A program made the translations under genes and the position numbers. Shown here one piece after another: positions 10,676-25,600 of a stretch of DNA of 64,000 nt (its first letter is position 1; every line of letters starts with the position of its first letter). Below the pieces are notes generated by a model, which was not told the origin of the DNA, made no database searches, and saw only the letters and a program-made list of their open reading frames with translations. This DNA comes from Clusia tigrina. Lineage: Eukaryota; Arthropoda; Insecta; Diptera; Clusiidae. The DNA is taken from the NCBI GenBank assembly GCA_920105625.2, contig OV050030.1:409277034-409341033 (forward strand), in the 5' to 3' direction.

Positions 10676-13600
10676 CTGTCAAAGAATATAAACAATTATT
10701 TAATATTTATCTTTTAATTAGTGTGGAGACAAAGATAACATCAGCAATCATAATCCAAATGTGGATAACATGTTCAAAAGAGCTTAGGTTAGGTAAGAGT
10801 ATCAGCCTCCTTCGGGAAAGCTCAATAAATACTCTTAGAGGCTCATTCTAATACCATAAAAAACAGTCGCGACTTCCCAATATACCGCGTGGGGAACCAT
10901 TGTGATTCCGATATGAACCTGGCTATGTTCCTGATACTTATGAATGATAGTTCGATCAGATTATTGAGGAGTGGTGAGTCCATAAATATACTCGTATGTA
11001 TTTTCCTAGCTAACGAGGCGCAGTGACACATGAGATGAAGAGCGGACTGTTTCTCTTCTTCAGAGCCTAAGCTGCGATAGAAGTAATTGAATGGCAATGT
11101 CTACCAATTAAAAAGTTTCCTGTGAGCACAGAGATTGTTGTGCTAATGAAATTTCTGTCGAGGCTGAGTAGCTGACTATTTCGCCTCTTGTCTATGGTAG
11201 TTGAAGTCTGCCTGGCAACACCACAGGTGCGCCCCTCTACCCAGAATCATTCTTCGAGGTCGTGTTCTTTGATAGCTCATTTTAAGAAGGCTAGGGATAC
11301 ACTAACGGTGAGAAAGCAGGATATTTTACTAAGCAAAGTGTCCAATCTAGCCAATTCGTCGGCTTCACAGTTGCCTAAAATATCCATCCTTATGTCCAGG
11401 TACCCAGTAAAGGTGGACCTGTGAATTCCTCGGCACAATATTGAGGAATATTGTTATTCACACCACCTATATCATTGCAAATAAGCCACTTAGAGACCTG
11501 AGATATAGCTAACACTTCTGCCTGAAGCTCCCGGCAATGGTTAGGAAGATGGAAGAATAGTCTCAGGTCCAGTTTGCTAAAGAAAATGTGCTGCTTTTAT
11601 GAACCTGGGACAACTGTGGTTAGAGGTAATAGAAAAAGGTGGTACTATTAATGCATGTAAGAATAAGCATCCTTTCAATTACCAAACCTTGCACCTATAT
11701 GTGACTAACACTGTTCCATATCAGACAAAATTCTCCAAATCCAAATTGACAAGAAAAAAAAGTGTTTCTTCTCTGAGGGGCATTTATCTGTATTCGAAGT
11801 ATGTAGGAGCACGTAGATAGAAGTGGCCACCCCCCTTTTGATAGCCCACTTAAGCCAATATGGCCTATTGTGCACAACGGGATCTCATCCCCTTACCTAA
11901 GTCTTTGAACCAGCCGGAAATAATGTTGAAGCGAATTAGCTGTTTGGTGCCAACTTCTCATCAGTCGACTAGGTTGTCGGTTTGATAAAACCCTAAGTGT
12001 ATAAAGGGGTGTAATATTCACCTCAAATCCCAGCAGCTTCGACAAATATAGCAATTGATCCTTCATGTGGACACCATTGCTGCTGGTAGGAATTATTGCT
12101 GTTGCTGTATTAACAGTACTGGCGGCACTGATGTCTTCGCCGTCGTCTGTAGGGGGAGTTGTAATTTTTTCAGCTATTTTGGGTGGTTTTGCAGCTGCTT
12201 CAATTGCTTCAAGTGGTGTCATTTTAACTGGAGTAGGTGTAAATAAAGGTGCTGTAACTGCAGTTGCGGCCACTGAAGGTGTTGTAACTGGTGTTGCTGT
12301 AACTGAAGGTGCTGTAGCTGCAGCTGCTGCAACTGTAGTTGCTGGTACTGCCGCAATGTATGGTGTTGTGGACGCCTCCGTCTCTGGTGTCTCTAATATT
12401 GTTAAGGGCATTGCATTATAGTCCTTCTTTCTCGCAGCATCTACAAATCACCATTTAAAGTATGCTTGATTTTAAAATAATTTGTTCCCTGCTTACTTCT
12501 CTTATTTTGCCGCAATATCAATATGCCAGGCACGTGGCCGGCTGTGGTAGCTACCAATGGTATGTCGGAATATCCCTTAGCAACTGGTGCTGCAGCGACT
12601 ATGGGCATCATAGGCACTTCTGTGGGTTCAGTGCTTCCAGTTGTTACTGTCGCTGGCCCTATAGTTGCTACAGTGGTGCTATTTGAAACAATGTTACTGG
12701 GCGCGACATTTTTTTCCACCGTTGACACTGCACTAATATGAGGAACAGATTGAGAGTCAACTTGGTCCAGTCCAGGGTTCGTACTACTCTCCACACCCAT
12801 GGAAATAAGTAAATCTAACAAATAAATCTCATTGATATGACTTCGAATTTTTACAATTTAAAATCCACTTACTTTGCGCTGCATTTCGTTTGGCCAACCG
12901 CTTGTTGTTACCGATGCCGCGCGCCACCAATCCGTGCGACGACACTTCCATTATAAATTCGCGCCGACGTGTGTGGTCGGTGCCATTTTTCGCTATTAGC
13001 CTGAAATCCGGCTCCTTTTCCTTGCGAAACTGCTGCAATTGCGTAAGTTTTGTGATGGGATTATTATCGCTTTCCGCATCCAATTCCGATTTTTCCTTAA
13101 TGGATCCCACCGCACGTTTACGTCGATCGACGCGCTCCAAACCGCCTGCCCCTACCCTGCTGGCCCCATAGTTTCTGCTGGGTGTTCTGACTTTCATGCG
13201 CTTCTCCGGGGTAATTATAGGTGGCGCAAGCGGTGGCAGTTTGCTTAGTTCCTCCAGCATCTTCTCTGCGGCTCGCTTCTTCGACAGCTTCTTGCCGTTG
13301 CCCTCCCCCTCCGTCACCATGGTGCCTACAATGCACGCAGTGATAAAATTTCTCATATGCGCGGGACCGTCTTCGCGCAGCACTTTGAAGTGCACGGTTA
13401 GATTGCGTTTGACGCACACCTCATGCACCTGTGATATGGGTGACTTGTTGTCGGTCTCGTCCTGGCTTTGGCTGAGCACCTCGCTCTGTTCCGTTTCCGC
13501 CTGTGCCTTCAGCACTTGCAGAGCACGTGAAGCGGCATCATGCTTGGCCTGCTGCATGGTTCGTCCAATGCCCACGTACTTCTGTTTACCCACTATAAGT

Positions 13601-16600
13601 GTTATACGGCACGGAGCAGGACGTGGCGGTCCAAATGAGGAATGCGGTGGCACGATACCGTAGAGAGTGCGTTGTTGATGGAACTTGGGCGGGAATCCGC
13701 GCTGACCGTATCGCTGATGAGGATGTGGGATGGCGTGCGGCATATAAGCGCTTAGAGCTGCATTACGGCGCATGTACGATGGATCAATCATGTGTTGCCC
13801 ACCGTGCATCGGTGGAGGACCATGATAGGGTGACATCATATTCTCCGTTGGCGAAGCCAACATATCTGGCGATGGCGGCATTTGTCGTGGATCGAAAAGA
13901 TAGTACGTTTGCTGACCCAATTTCATGGCCAGCGCATTTAATTCAACTGTGGGCGTAATGGTGGTGCGTGGAGCTGTACCATCTTCAGGGCGACGAACAA
14001 TCTTCGGCGTAGGGTGCTTGTATTTGGTTTTCTCGATTGCCTCCTTCGCGGCGTAGTGTTGAGCCTTCTTGATTTTAAGCCCTTCAGCCGTGAATTCCTC
14101 GTCGCCCAGCTTCAGGGTGACTGTAAAGCGCCTGTTGTGAGCCGGACCATATTCGCCCGTTAAGCGGTACTGATGCGTCAACTGCAAAATGGGTGTAATT
14201 AAGTGTATAGTTACGTTTTTTTTTTTTGGTTTATTTTATATTGTTTACCTTATTAAATCTCGCCAGCTCGTTTATAAGACACATGGGTGTTTTTTCATTT
14301 CTATGCTTGCCGCCCGCTGATTCTGTGTCCTCATTGGAAAGTATTTTGTTGTTATTGTTGGAGTCACTATTGCTGTTACTCGACCCCGTCGTAGCCTGCG
14401 AGACCTCCTTAAGCGAGTCTGTAATTCAAGAAATATGAGTAAATGTTTAATAATATAATAATTTGCTGCATAATAAAATAATTTAGCTTTTCCAGCTAAA
14501 TTGTTATTCTCGACTCTATTGCAGCTCAGGAATTTTTGAATGTATCCAGAGGAACTATCCATAGGAACTATTTCTACGCTTAAGAATTCATTTATACTAC
14601 CTGTGGCTTGGTGCAGGAGGCTAACAAATAAGTATAAACACCAATTCTATTGTGGAAGAAATTCCTCTATATTACTACTACTACCAATGGTACCTGGTTA
14701 CCTGAGGAGGGAGGATGGATCTTGGACTTCAAATAGATATCTCTGAGACGTCCAGGTTGAGGAAGATCCTATCAACTGCTCCAATGGTACCTGGTTACCT
14801 GAGGAGGGAGGATGGATCTTGGACTTCAAATAGTAATGAGACTCTAGAGCTTCTTTTAGAGACTCACTTCCCAGGTTGCTCGAGCACCATTCCGCAGAGA
14901 ACGAAGCCCAGCGGAAATGTAGTCGAAGTCAACGCAGACATAATCACGAAGCAAAAATTGCAATGGGCTATCCATAGCTTCAAACCATATAAAGCATCTG
15001 GCCCAGATGGTCCAGCTCCAATTGAAATTCAGCAGTCAGAGAATCTTATAATAGAGTGGCTGCTCAAGATCTACAAAAGTTGTCTTGAATTAGCATATAT
15101 TCCAGACTCATGGAAGCTTGTGAGGGTAATTTTTTACCCAAGGCCGGCAAAAGCTGCCACACAGCTCCAGGGGACCTTAGGCCCTTAGGCTGTATTCCTT
15201 CTGTCTGAAAATCCTGGAAAGGTTGTTAGACATTCATCTGAGGCTCACTATAGACAGACAGAAGCTGTCAGTCTCTCAGCATGCTTACTTTAAGGGTAAA
15301 TCGGTTGAGACCGCCTTAGTCTCTAGTATTGAGTGCTCCCTGCATAACAAGGAGTTCTCCCTAGTGGCTTTCCTGGATATTGAGGGAGCTTTTAACAACA
15401 TCAAATCAGACGCAATAATCGGTGCGATGCGAGACTTGGAAGTGAAACCCGCCATTAGCAAGTGGATTGAAAATATGCTTAGTAGCAGGATAATCAATTC
15501 ACGGCTGGGGACGGCCGTCGGACAAGAAGTGCGTCTGCAGAGGCACACCACAAGGTGTAGTTCTTTCACCCCTACTCTGGAATCTTGCGGTAAATCAGCT
15601 GCTTGTTCGACTGGAGAGGGAAGGGAATGATGTTGCTATTAGTATCTCGGGAAAATACATATCTACTCTGAGACACTTGATGCAACACATGTTGAACATT
15701 CTCTCTAAATGGACTACTGACTGTGGGTTGGGGGTTAATCCGACCAAGACTAAGCTGGTATTCTACACTAGGAAGTATAAAATTCCTCAATTTATCGCTC
15801 CGAAACTAATGGGTGTAGATATTTGTCTTGGCGAGGAGGCTAAATATCTGGGCGTAATCCTAGATAGGAAGTTGAACTGGAAGGCTAATATAAGCGAACG
15901 CATTGGGAAGGCTCAGGTAGTTATAGGTAAAAAATGGGGGTTACAACCTCAGTTAGCGTATTGGATACACAGGTGTGGTAGGACTAGTCCTTTTTTATGG
16001 GGAGCTTGCTTGGTGGACAGCCCTAAGTAAGTCCACATACAACAGGGTGGTAACAAAGGTACAAAGAACAGCAGAGGTATTCATAAGTAGTGCCATTAGA
16101 ACGACTCTAAAGGCAGCTTTGCAGTATCGATTTGATAGCTCTTTCCATGTGGACTCCCCCCCCCCCCTTCTCTTTATTTTTCACCAGACTAGCATTAGCT
16201 TACCATCGTCTGCTGGCACTTCATTATCAGCTGAAGTGGCAGCAACTTCAGTCTGTACTATGAGCAGCGGGCTCTCGGCTGCTTCCGATGCAACGCTTTC
16301 AACTTTGCTGGTCGCATCTAAAGTTGCAGCAACATCAACAACAGTGTTCGCTGCTGGTGCTGCTGTGTCACCATCGCTGGCCGCCACTGCTGCTATTACT
16401 ACTTTCGGTTTCACCATGCGGTTGGGATTTTGTAGAATCGATTTGGGGCCGCTGAAATTTGTGGCGTTTGTTGAATTATTGTTGTTATTGTTGTTGTTGT
16501 GATTTTTCGCTTTGTTGTTGACATAATATTGATGTGGTTGTGCCGCTGGTGCAGGCGTTGACAGCATCTGCTGTTGCTGCTGCTGATTGATTATGTTGTT

Positions 16601-19600
16601 TGAAGCAGGGCCGTGAGTTGTATGTGGTACGTGACTTTTCATATGGGGCATGTGGTGTGGTTGGTGCTGCTGCTGTTGTTGATTATGGTAGTGGTGATGC
16701 TGTTGCTGCTGAAGGTGTAGCGGCAAGTTGCGTCGCTGTTGCGGCGGAGTCGCTCCCAAATGTTGGTGTGGATGTATTGGTGCATTTATATGATTGTATT
16801 GCTGGGGCTGCTGATGTTGGTGATTCGCTTTGCTCCCGTTATTGTGAATATTATTTAGATTTTGATGTCGAATTTTTGGCAAATGTGCCACTGGGATCGG
16901 TTGTGGATGACGTGGTTGTTGATGATTTACGCTAAATAAAACAAAAAGAAACAAACAAATTTCATTAATTTAAAATAGATTATAAGTAAATCTGTACGTT
17001 CATGTGTTCGTAAAAGGATGTAGGGTGGAATAAAGGAAGCTATGTGAATGAAATGATTATTAATCTAGCAACAAAAGAATGTTGAGTATCGTGTAGCGAT
17101 TATTTGATCCTGTCGCTGTGGGCAGATATCATTTTGAATGTAATTTGCACAAAATTAGTATAGAAAGGACCTTTCGGTATAGAACTCAATTTTGAATTTC
17201 AAAAGAATCACGCGACAAGCTCTGTTTGCTAAAGACATTTAATAAGTAAATAAAGTTTATGTGTGAAGAAAAGTGACGATAGTACTCTTGGTTGTCATAT
17301 TCCACAGTCTATTGAAAATTTCAATATGCTTGTTTTAAATAGTACACTACAAGAATGGTACTTCATTCTATTATAGGGCCTCCCATTCTGCTATTGTGTC
17401 AATTTTGTCGAAAGAAGAAAAACCGGGAACCTGAATCATGACATGGTGAGTGATCACGTAGTGAATTATGACATAGTGAATCATGACACAGTAAATGATG
17501 ACATAGTGAATGCCGTAGTGAATTATGACCTGATGAATGACGAAATAGTGAATAATGACATGGATATGAAGGAATTATCTTTAATAATGCCAGTACGCAA
17601 TGTGATACCGCAGTCTCTCAGGTTGCCCTGCTTAGGAATGATTAGAATAAAACCTAATTCCAGTTGTTAGGGAGTTACAATTCCTGTCCAAATACCTAGG
17701 GCAGAAAAGTAGTTTTGTCTGATTCTGAGAGCATGTCAAAACCCACAGCGAACAATTGCGAACCGATGAACTTTTTCATTTACACTTATTTTGACTGAGT
17801 GTTCCTATCGAGTTGTGGCAGATAAAATGCTCGAAATTCAGAGCCTGAAGAGTTATCCTGACATATGCATATCTCCAAATTGAAACTGACAGGCGAACAC
17901 TGAAGGCACTGACAGAGTTAAACCTCGTAAAAAAATCAAAAAAAAAAAAAACAAAAAAGGAATCAGTTAAATAAATGAATGAACCACTCAGCAGAATCAG
18001 CGGAAAGTGAAGAGCAGAATCTTGAGTCCGTATAAACATAGAATTGTGGTTAGAAAAAATAAAGTATCACAAGCAAACAATGCTACAAACAAAAAGCGTG
18101 GAGCGAACAGTGACCAAGCTTATGATTTCTTTTCGAAAAGGATTAAAATTTCGCTGCCACGCATGCGCGCATATGCAACAATGTACAGAATATTGAATCT
18201 AGAAGCTATGCTATCTTTTCACATGTAAATTCAGTTGATGAAAAAACCTACAAAAACAAAACACAACAAAAATGATGCGCCCTGCGGCAGAAGAGCTCAT
18301 CAAATATGAAAATATACTCGAAAGGTTGAAAGGGAAACAAAGTGACCCCTCGTCGTTTCTCTGTTCTTTTGGTATCGAAATGCAAGCGCGAACGCGTTTC
18401 CAATTCATTTGTATAAAACTTAGCATTGTGCCTGTGCACTGAAGTTCTTGTCGCAATGCTGAAAAGGACATTAGCGAAGGGCGAACAATGGCCGAGCTGC
18501 CAACGAAGGACAAAAGCCTCAACGCCACACAGTAGTGTCAGTTTACACAACAGCGTTGGCTGCTGCTCTGCAAGATGTTGTCTGCAGGAGCAATTTCGCA
18601 GCCTCGCTTTGTGTATGAGTGACAAATAAATTCAACTTCATCGATTCGCGTTTTCAACGAGCCGAGGAGTTGACATGCCCGTTGACCAGTATATTGGCAG
18701 CCACAACAACAACACCAACAACAAACGCAGAACAAGAAACAACAACAACAATAACACCAACAACAAGCGCAGAACAAGAAACAACAACAACAACAACAAT
18801 AACAACAGCAACAAAATGCAACAAAAACAACCGCAGCAGTGGGAACAGCGAAAACGGCACAGTACGCAACACATGCGCCTCTTAACAATGAAACTATTTC
18901 CTAATTCGCTTAAGCAGCGTTGCCAGCTCAGGCACTGCCACTGTTGACCATTGGCGTGCATATTGCTGGCCGTCTGTCCGCTGCGTCTTTGTTGTGTTTC
19001 AATTTCGCAATAAAGTGCAATTTTAATTGGCTTCTGCAGCGACAAATTGGGTGAGGCGCGCTGCTTATGCATTTTAGGTGGCTTTGTGTTCGTCCAATGA
19101 AGCGATAAATGAGCGCTAATCGAATCAATTACAGAAACTTATGCTCTCTGAGAAAAAGAGAGGGAAAAACCCGGAGCTGATGTTGTCTGTCGTTATCTTG
19201 AAAAGGTTCCCCTCACCGACATAGTTGAAGAATGGACTCGTCTCATTCACCCAACTGTCCACACTTAAAAACGCTGCGCCAGGTGGACTTAGTACGGTGA
19301 ATAACGCCGTTTTTATCCTGTTAACTTAATTTTATAATTTTTTAACATCGTACCCCGGCTTAGATGAGCATCTTCTGAAGACCCAAACGCTTTGGATTTT
19401 TTTAAAGCTTATTGAATATTACCAAAGTTTGACAGAGCAGATCGATAGCAAGGGAAACAAAATTGTTTGCCTTGATCACGTCCTGCATCCATTTGACATG
19501 TTTTTTAACTGAAAATTATAGCTCTCCTTTATTCCATGTTTTTTTTAATCGAACCTCACATCATTTTTTCCTTTGGATTCAACTGAGGCAAAAGAGAAAG

Positions 19601-22600
19601 TTCCAGTTCTATGACGCTGTGATTTTGGCAATCTGCAAATATTGATCTCGGGATTCTAACAAAAATACGGACCTCAGATACTTCTTACGATTCATGGTTT
19701 ATGATTAAAACAAGGGTTTACGGATAGCTCCACTTTGTCTCCATTAAGACAGGCATCCAATTGTAATCCAATCTAACTTAAGTATAAAGCTGAATTGTGC
19801 TTTGCTGAGGTACTTGCAATTTCCTTGGAGGAAGGTACTTTTAAAAAGACAATTGGTCTAGGAAAAATTTTCATAAATTATACCTCGACGTTTTCTCCTA
19901 CGGTCTTACTGTCCAATCTATATAAATGATCCTGATGCTGGTTTGATTATCACACTCTTAATCCTATAGAAAAACTTTCATTTTGAAGGAGCAATTTTAG
20001 ACAAATTCAGTAATAGTTCGACGTGATACAGCTTTGATACTGCATCCTAATTAATCAACAAATTTTGTCATGACGGATTACAGTAATACTATAAACTAAT
20101 ATAAAGAACATGGGCGGGTTGGTACACTGTCACGTCCATTTTTATATCGTAAGCATAATTCGTGTCCTTAAAGAAGAAATATTATTTATTAGTTGTAAGC
20201 TTTGAAAATTATTGTTGGTTTCGATTGAAAAGATGCAATAAATAAATCCATGTTGAATTAAAAAAAAAAAAGAAGGAAACCAAACAAAAGTAGAATGAGG
20301 CTGTCTTGATTACTAGAAAAGCTTTCTGCAAAGAAGCAGAAATGTGGGTGTGTTCCTTGCGCTTTTCTTAAGATGTATTCTCTTCAGAGGTTAAGATATA
20401 TATATAAACGGGTGTCCTGGTAACATTATTTTCATCGGATTTTAGTCAGCTCAAGACATTGTTCAAAATTTAATACATAGAAAATTAAATCAGAATATAT
20501 TTTTGGTTATTGTGATAGATCTGCTGACTTAAGAAAGTAGGCTTAAGAAAAATGGTTAGGTTGGGGGGCCAAATTTTACTCTCCGGTGTTCACACTTCAC
20601 TACATATAGAATATCCTCAAATAGTTAATTAGGTTCTTCAAATATGGACTTCTCAAGCAAGCAAGCATAAGGAAAGTGGACTTATTGGTGATAACGAATT
20701 ACTCCAAAAACTACGAAGGTCATCTCTGTGTGAAACTTCATTTTTGCCCTTCCCTTTCTTTAATGGAATATCCCCTCCTTTTTTGTCGGAATAAATTGTC
20801 AGATTGAGCTATCTGCCCATAAAACATCCATTGTACTATATTTGACCTTCCATAATTTTCCAATTCTTTGAATATTCTTGATTTGTGAAAAAATCTCAGT
20901 CCCTAAGGAGCGAAAGTTATGCTCTTTGTAAAAAGTTATGTTACGACAGCCAAAAAACTAGCTGAGAGGACTCAAACAATTGTCTAAATGCAATACACCC
21001 CCTCCGACAGTAAGTCGGAGTGTGAACCGGACCGGAACCTCCAACGTCCCTGTACTTAACGGGCAACAACTGACACTGACAACGAAGGCCACATACTTGG
21101 GGATACTACTGGATCCAAAGTTGAATTGGTAACCTAATATCGAGTTCCGAGTCAGGAAAGCATGGGTGGTCTTGTGCTCTTGCAACAGATTGTTTGGCAA
21201 GAGATGGGGGTTACGCCCGTATATTACTCACTGGCTGTACACGGTAATAGTACGACTAATTTTAGCATACGGTGCAATAGTCTGGTGGCCAGCTTAAAGC
21301 AGGGGCTATAATGTTCAGAAACTTAGCAGAGTACAAAGAGCAGCATGTGTGGGCATTACAGGAACTGTGGGTATTTGTCCCACTGACGCGCTGAACGTTA
21401 TGCTGCGCTGCATCTCCTCCCTATTGACATATATACCAAAAACATCGCCTTCAATAGCGTGGTGAGGCTGTTGATAACCGGCTGTTCGACGCAGCGACCT
21501 TATAGACATAGCAAAGTCCTTGACACAATATCGAATTCCCTGGGGACGGGAACAACAGATTACATGACACCACAACAGAGTTTCAGAAGTGACTTCAAGG
21601 TAATACTGCCGACACGAGCCCAGCGGAAAGGAAACAGGATCAAAGATGACTGAGGCGTAGGTGTGGGCGTCCCCTCACCACAGGTGGGCATAAATCAATC
21701 CATGCGGTTACTTAATAATGCCACGGTATTTCAGGCGGAACTTCTGGCGATTAGAGAGGCGTGTCGACTAATAGAACGGCACATCACAAATTGATGTAAG
21801 GTCAGCCACCCTCTGTGGTCTAGTGGTAAACATGCTAGACTCACACCCCGAGGGTCGCAAGTTCAAATCCTGCCACGGGCTTGGTCTCCAAAATGCTTCT
21901 TTCTATAAAAACCTATTTCTTCGAGTCGAAAGCCTCTGTAGCTAGTACTCATTTCCCCCCCCCCCCCCCCAACACCTTGCAATCATAATTAATTATGGTG
22001 TAAGATATAATAATAATAATAATAATAGATGTAAGGTTCCTATTTTTATCGACAGTCAGGCGGCAATAAAGTCTCTTCAATCCACCACCATAAAGTCAAA
22101 GCTGGTCAAGGATTGTAGAAAGGATTTGACAGAGCTAAGTCATCATGCTGACATTACCCTCATCTGGATTCCCGGCCATACGAACATGGAGGAAATGAGA
22201 AAGCTGATGAGTTAGCGCGGTTCGGGGCCCTCTCTTAACGAATCCCTGGAGTACCAGTGCCGGTCCCTCTGGGGGTCGCGAGGAGAGACGTGTACCTGCA
22301 ATGTGTTCGGCTAGCAAATAGAAGGTGGAGGTTGCTAACATCCTGTCAAATCGGATCCAACACGCGAGTTTATTAATAGGGATCGCACCGAAACAGCAAT
22401 GCTCACGGCAGTTTACACTGGGCCCTGGTGCGTGGGCATTCATGCAGAGAGACTGCGTATCCCATTCCACAACCATTGCAGAAGTTGTGGGGACTTAACC
22501 CAGAAAGAAACACTCTTCCATTACCTTTGCGAATGTCCGGCGTTGGCAAAGACAAGGTATAGGTTTCTGGGGGTGTTCCTTCCCGCTAACCTTTCGGACT

Positions 22601-25600
22601 GCTCGGAAGTCAGTCCGAAGAAAGTACGGAGTGGGTTTAGCATTTACCATAATTACGTTACTCGGTGAGGACGGGGTATCAAAACGGCGCTCCAGCGCTA
22701 ATTGTGAGACGTATCGGGCAGATGCGTATCTACCACTTTAACCAACCAACCGTGAACCGGGTTGGAAACTGGCATATAACAATTTTTTTTTTTGTATTTG
22801 GTATTATAATCAAACCGACTCTACATATTTTTATTGTGTCCTTTTGTGGCTTTGTACAAATGTTATTTAAGAAGAATCTAGAATGGAGGAGCCTATAACG
22901 CAAAGCACACATACTGGGGTTCCCGTCTCACTACACCAAAAGGCCGACAGCTTTATACGGCCATTGGAAAATTAAATTTACTCTCCGTCTCTTCAAGTAC
23001 ACCAACATACTGGCCAACAGATGTAAGAAAAATTCTCGACCTGATTGCCTTCTGTGTGACGAAAGGTATCATGCTTAGTGATCTTACATGTAGCCAATGT
23101 TTTGAGCTATCTTCCCGTTCTGGTCGAGCTAAGCAACAATCTTGCCCTTCTTCACATCCAATGTAGCTTACATAATCACAAAACTGATTGGAATCGCTTC
23201 CGATATACGGTATCTTCCACAATTGATTTAAAACTATCACTGAAATCTGAAGAAGACATCATTGCGGCTGTTCCAATTTAAAATGTATCAGAGGATAAAC
23301 GGAGATCAAAAAACTACTGGGATGCACAATCGTTCATGATGTTCAGAACCACTTCTGGAGGACTTTTATATAATTTTTCAAAAACTCTTTTTTATCACAA
23401 ATCGTCCTCAAGGTAAAGCTTGTGGAGGTACCGCTATTATAATAAAATCCAGAATAAAACTCCCTGATCTAAATAGTTTATGTAAGGACTACTTACACGC
23501 TACATCCATATGCATTGAAGAGTATATAGACAACCTAACAATCACAGCGATTTACTGCCCGCTTAGATTCAATATAACCGATCAGCAATATAAAGACTTT
23601 TTTGCAACTCTAGGAAGGAAGCTTATAGTTGCAGGGGACTTCAACGCCAAGCATACTCACTGGGGTAGAACACCCCTAGAAAACTTTGGTCGGCGGTTAG
23701 CAGTCTTGGCTTGGATATGGTGTCTTCCAGACAACCAACATACTGGCCCGCAGACAGACGTAAAATTCCAGATCTAATCGATTTTGGAATTACAAAAGGA
23801 CTCAAAAGGACAAATTTAACTACAGAATCATGTTACGAGGGCGGATTGATATTGAAGCTACCTAGCGCTAGATGGCAGCACAAACACAAACACTTTTTTT
23901 TTTAGAAATTGCGATCTGTCAAACGTCAGCTGTTAAAATTTCACCCAAATTCATCGATTAGTTTATTTGTTGTAGTCGTTGGAAGTAAGCAACTTTTGTG
24001 TTTCTTGAAAAATGGAAAAAAACGAATTTCGTGCAGTGATTAAACACTATTATTTGAAAGGGAAAACGACGAAAGAGACAAAAGAAACGCTCGATAAACA
24101 TTTCGGTGAGTCTGCTCCGTCAGATTACATGGTAAAATATTGGATTGCTGAATTTAAACGCGGCCGAACAAGCACTGCAACAATACCATCAACAGGAAGG
24201 CCAAAAGAGGTGGTTACTGAAGAAAATATCAAGAAAATCCTCGATATCGTTATGAATGATCGCCGAGTCAAGTTGCATGAGATTGTTGAAATGGTAAACA
24301 TATCATATGAACGTGTGTTCAACATTTTGCATGAACATTTGAATGGGTGCCGCGTTTGCTCAGTGTCGAACAAAATCGAGGTCGACAGACCACTTCACAG
24401 CGGTGTTTGGACATGATAAAGCGTAATCCTGTTGATTTTTGGCGTCGATTAATTAATTAACTGTTGATGAAACGTTGGTCCACCACTACACACCTGAAAC
24501 CAAAAATCAATCGAAACAATGGGTGGAAGCTGGTGGAAGTGCTCCGAAGAAGGCGAAGGCAGTGAAATCGGCTGGCAAGGTTATGGCCACAGTATTTTGG
24601 GATGCACACGGAATATTGAAAAAAAAAAAAAATGTTTTTTTCCTACTTAGGTAGCTTCAATATCAATCCGCCCTCGTATGATCTATACTCTGATCACTCG
24701 GCAACAACAATTATAATTAAATCCAATACTACCCCCAGAACAGATTCACATTCAACTCAATCCAATAATTTTAAAAACTAAGCTAAAGTATAAAAAATTC
24801 ATAAGTACTCATCTCCAATATAACTGCAAACTCAAAAATGCACAGGATATAGAATCTGCTGTTCAAAAACTCAACCATCTGATGCCGTTAGGGTCTAAAG
24901 TAGCCACACACCTGAGAAACAAAGGCAAAGTAAGAAATTCCACCATTAGGCCTAACGATATCGAGTCACTAGTTAAGCAGAAAAGGGATCTCAGAAGGCA
25001 ATGGCAACAATTCACATCACCAAACATCAAAAAGCAACTGGCAAGGTGTTCCAAAAAACTTCGAACGATCGTCAAAACAAGAAGTGTGAAAGAAATCAAG
25101 CAGTACCTTGGTAACCTATCCCCTACCTTATCCAATGACCACTCACTGTGGCGAGCAGCGAAAAATCTGACACGCCCCGTCCTTAGTGACGCCCCTCTCC
25201 GCTTAAGTGAAGGGAATTGGGCGAGGAGCGACAGTGAAAAGGGTATGTTGTCCGTTAAACACCTTAAATCAGTATTTTCCCCTAACCCGCCAACAAGGAA
25301 CTTTCAGTTTCCGGCATTGAGTACGAAATCTAGTCAATTTTCGCTGGTACTTAAAAAGAAACATGTATTTCAAACAGCGTACAAACACTGAAACAAACAT
25401 TAAAAAATCCCCGGGCCCAGACAAAATAACAGGTAGAATGATAAAGGAACTGCCGCAGTCAGCTGTGATCCAACTGATGCATATTTCTAATGCTATCCTT
25501 CGTATTTGCTATTACCCAACGGACTGGAAGTTGTCCAAAATCATAATGATTGCCAAACCAGATAAGGATAATACATACGTGTCGTCCTATAGGCAAATTA

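Noticed and set aside
13118..13958. Long + and - frames over stau exon 4
   Set aside because: Shadow frames of a strongly conserved coding exon.
18538..19072. Cys/Leu-rich and Asn/Thr-rich ORFs on both strands
   Set aside because: They come from (CAA)n repeats inside stau intron 1; no splice or family support.
21810..21880. Possible tRNA gene (A box and B box present)
   Set aside because: The arms do not fold as a proper cloverleaf, the same head occurs in four copies with a common body and tail, and target duplications show it is a SINE.
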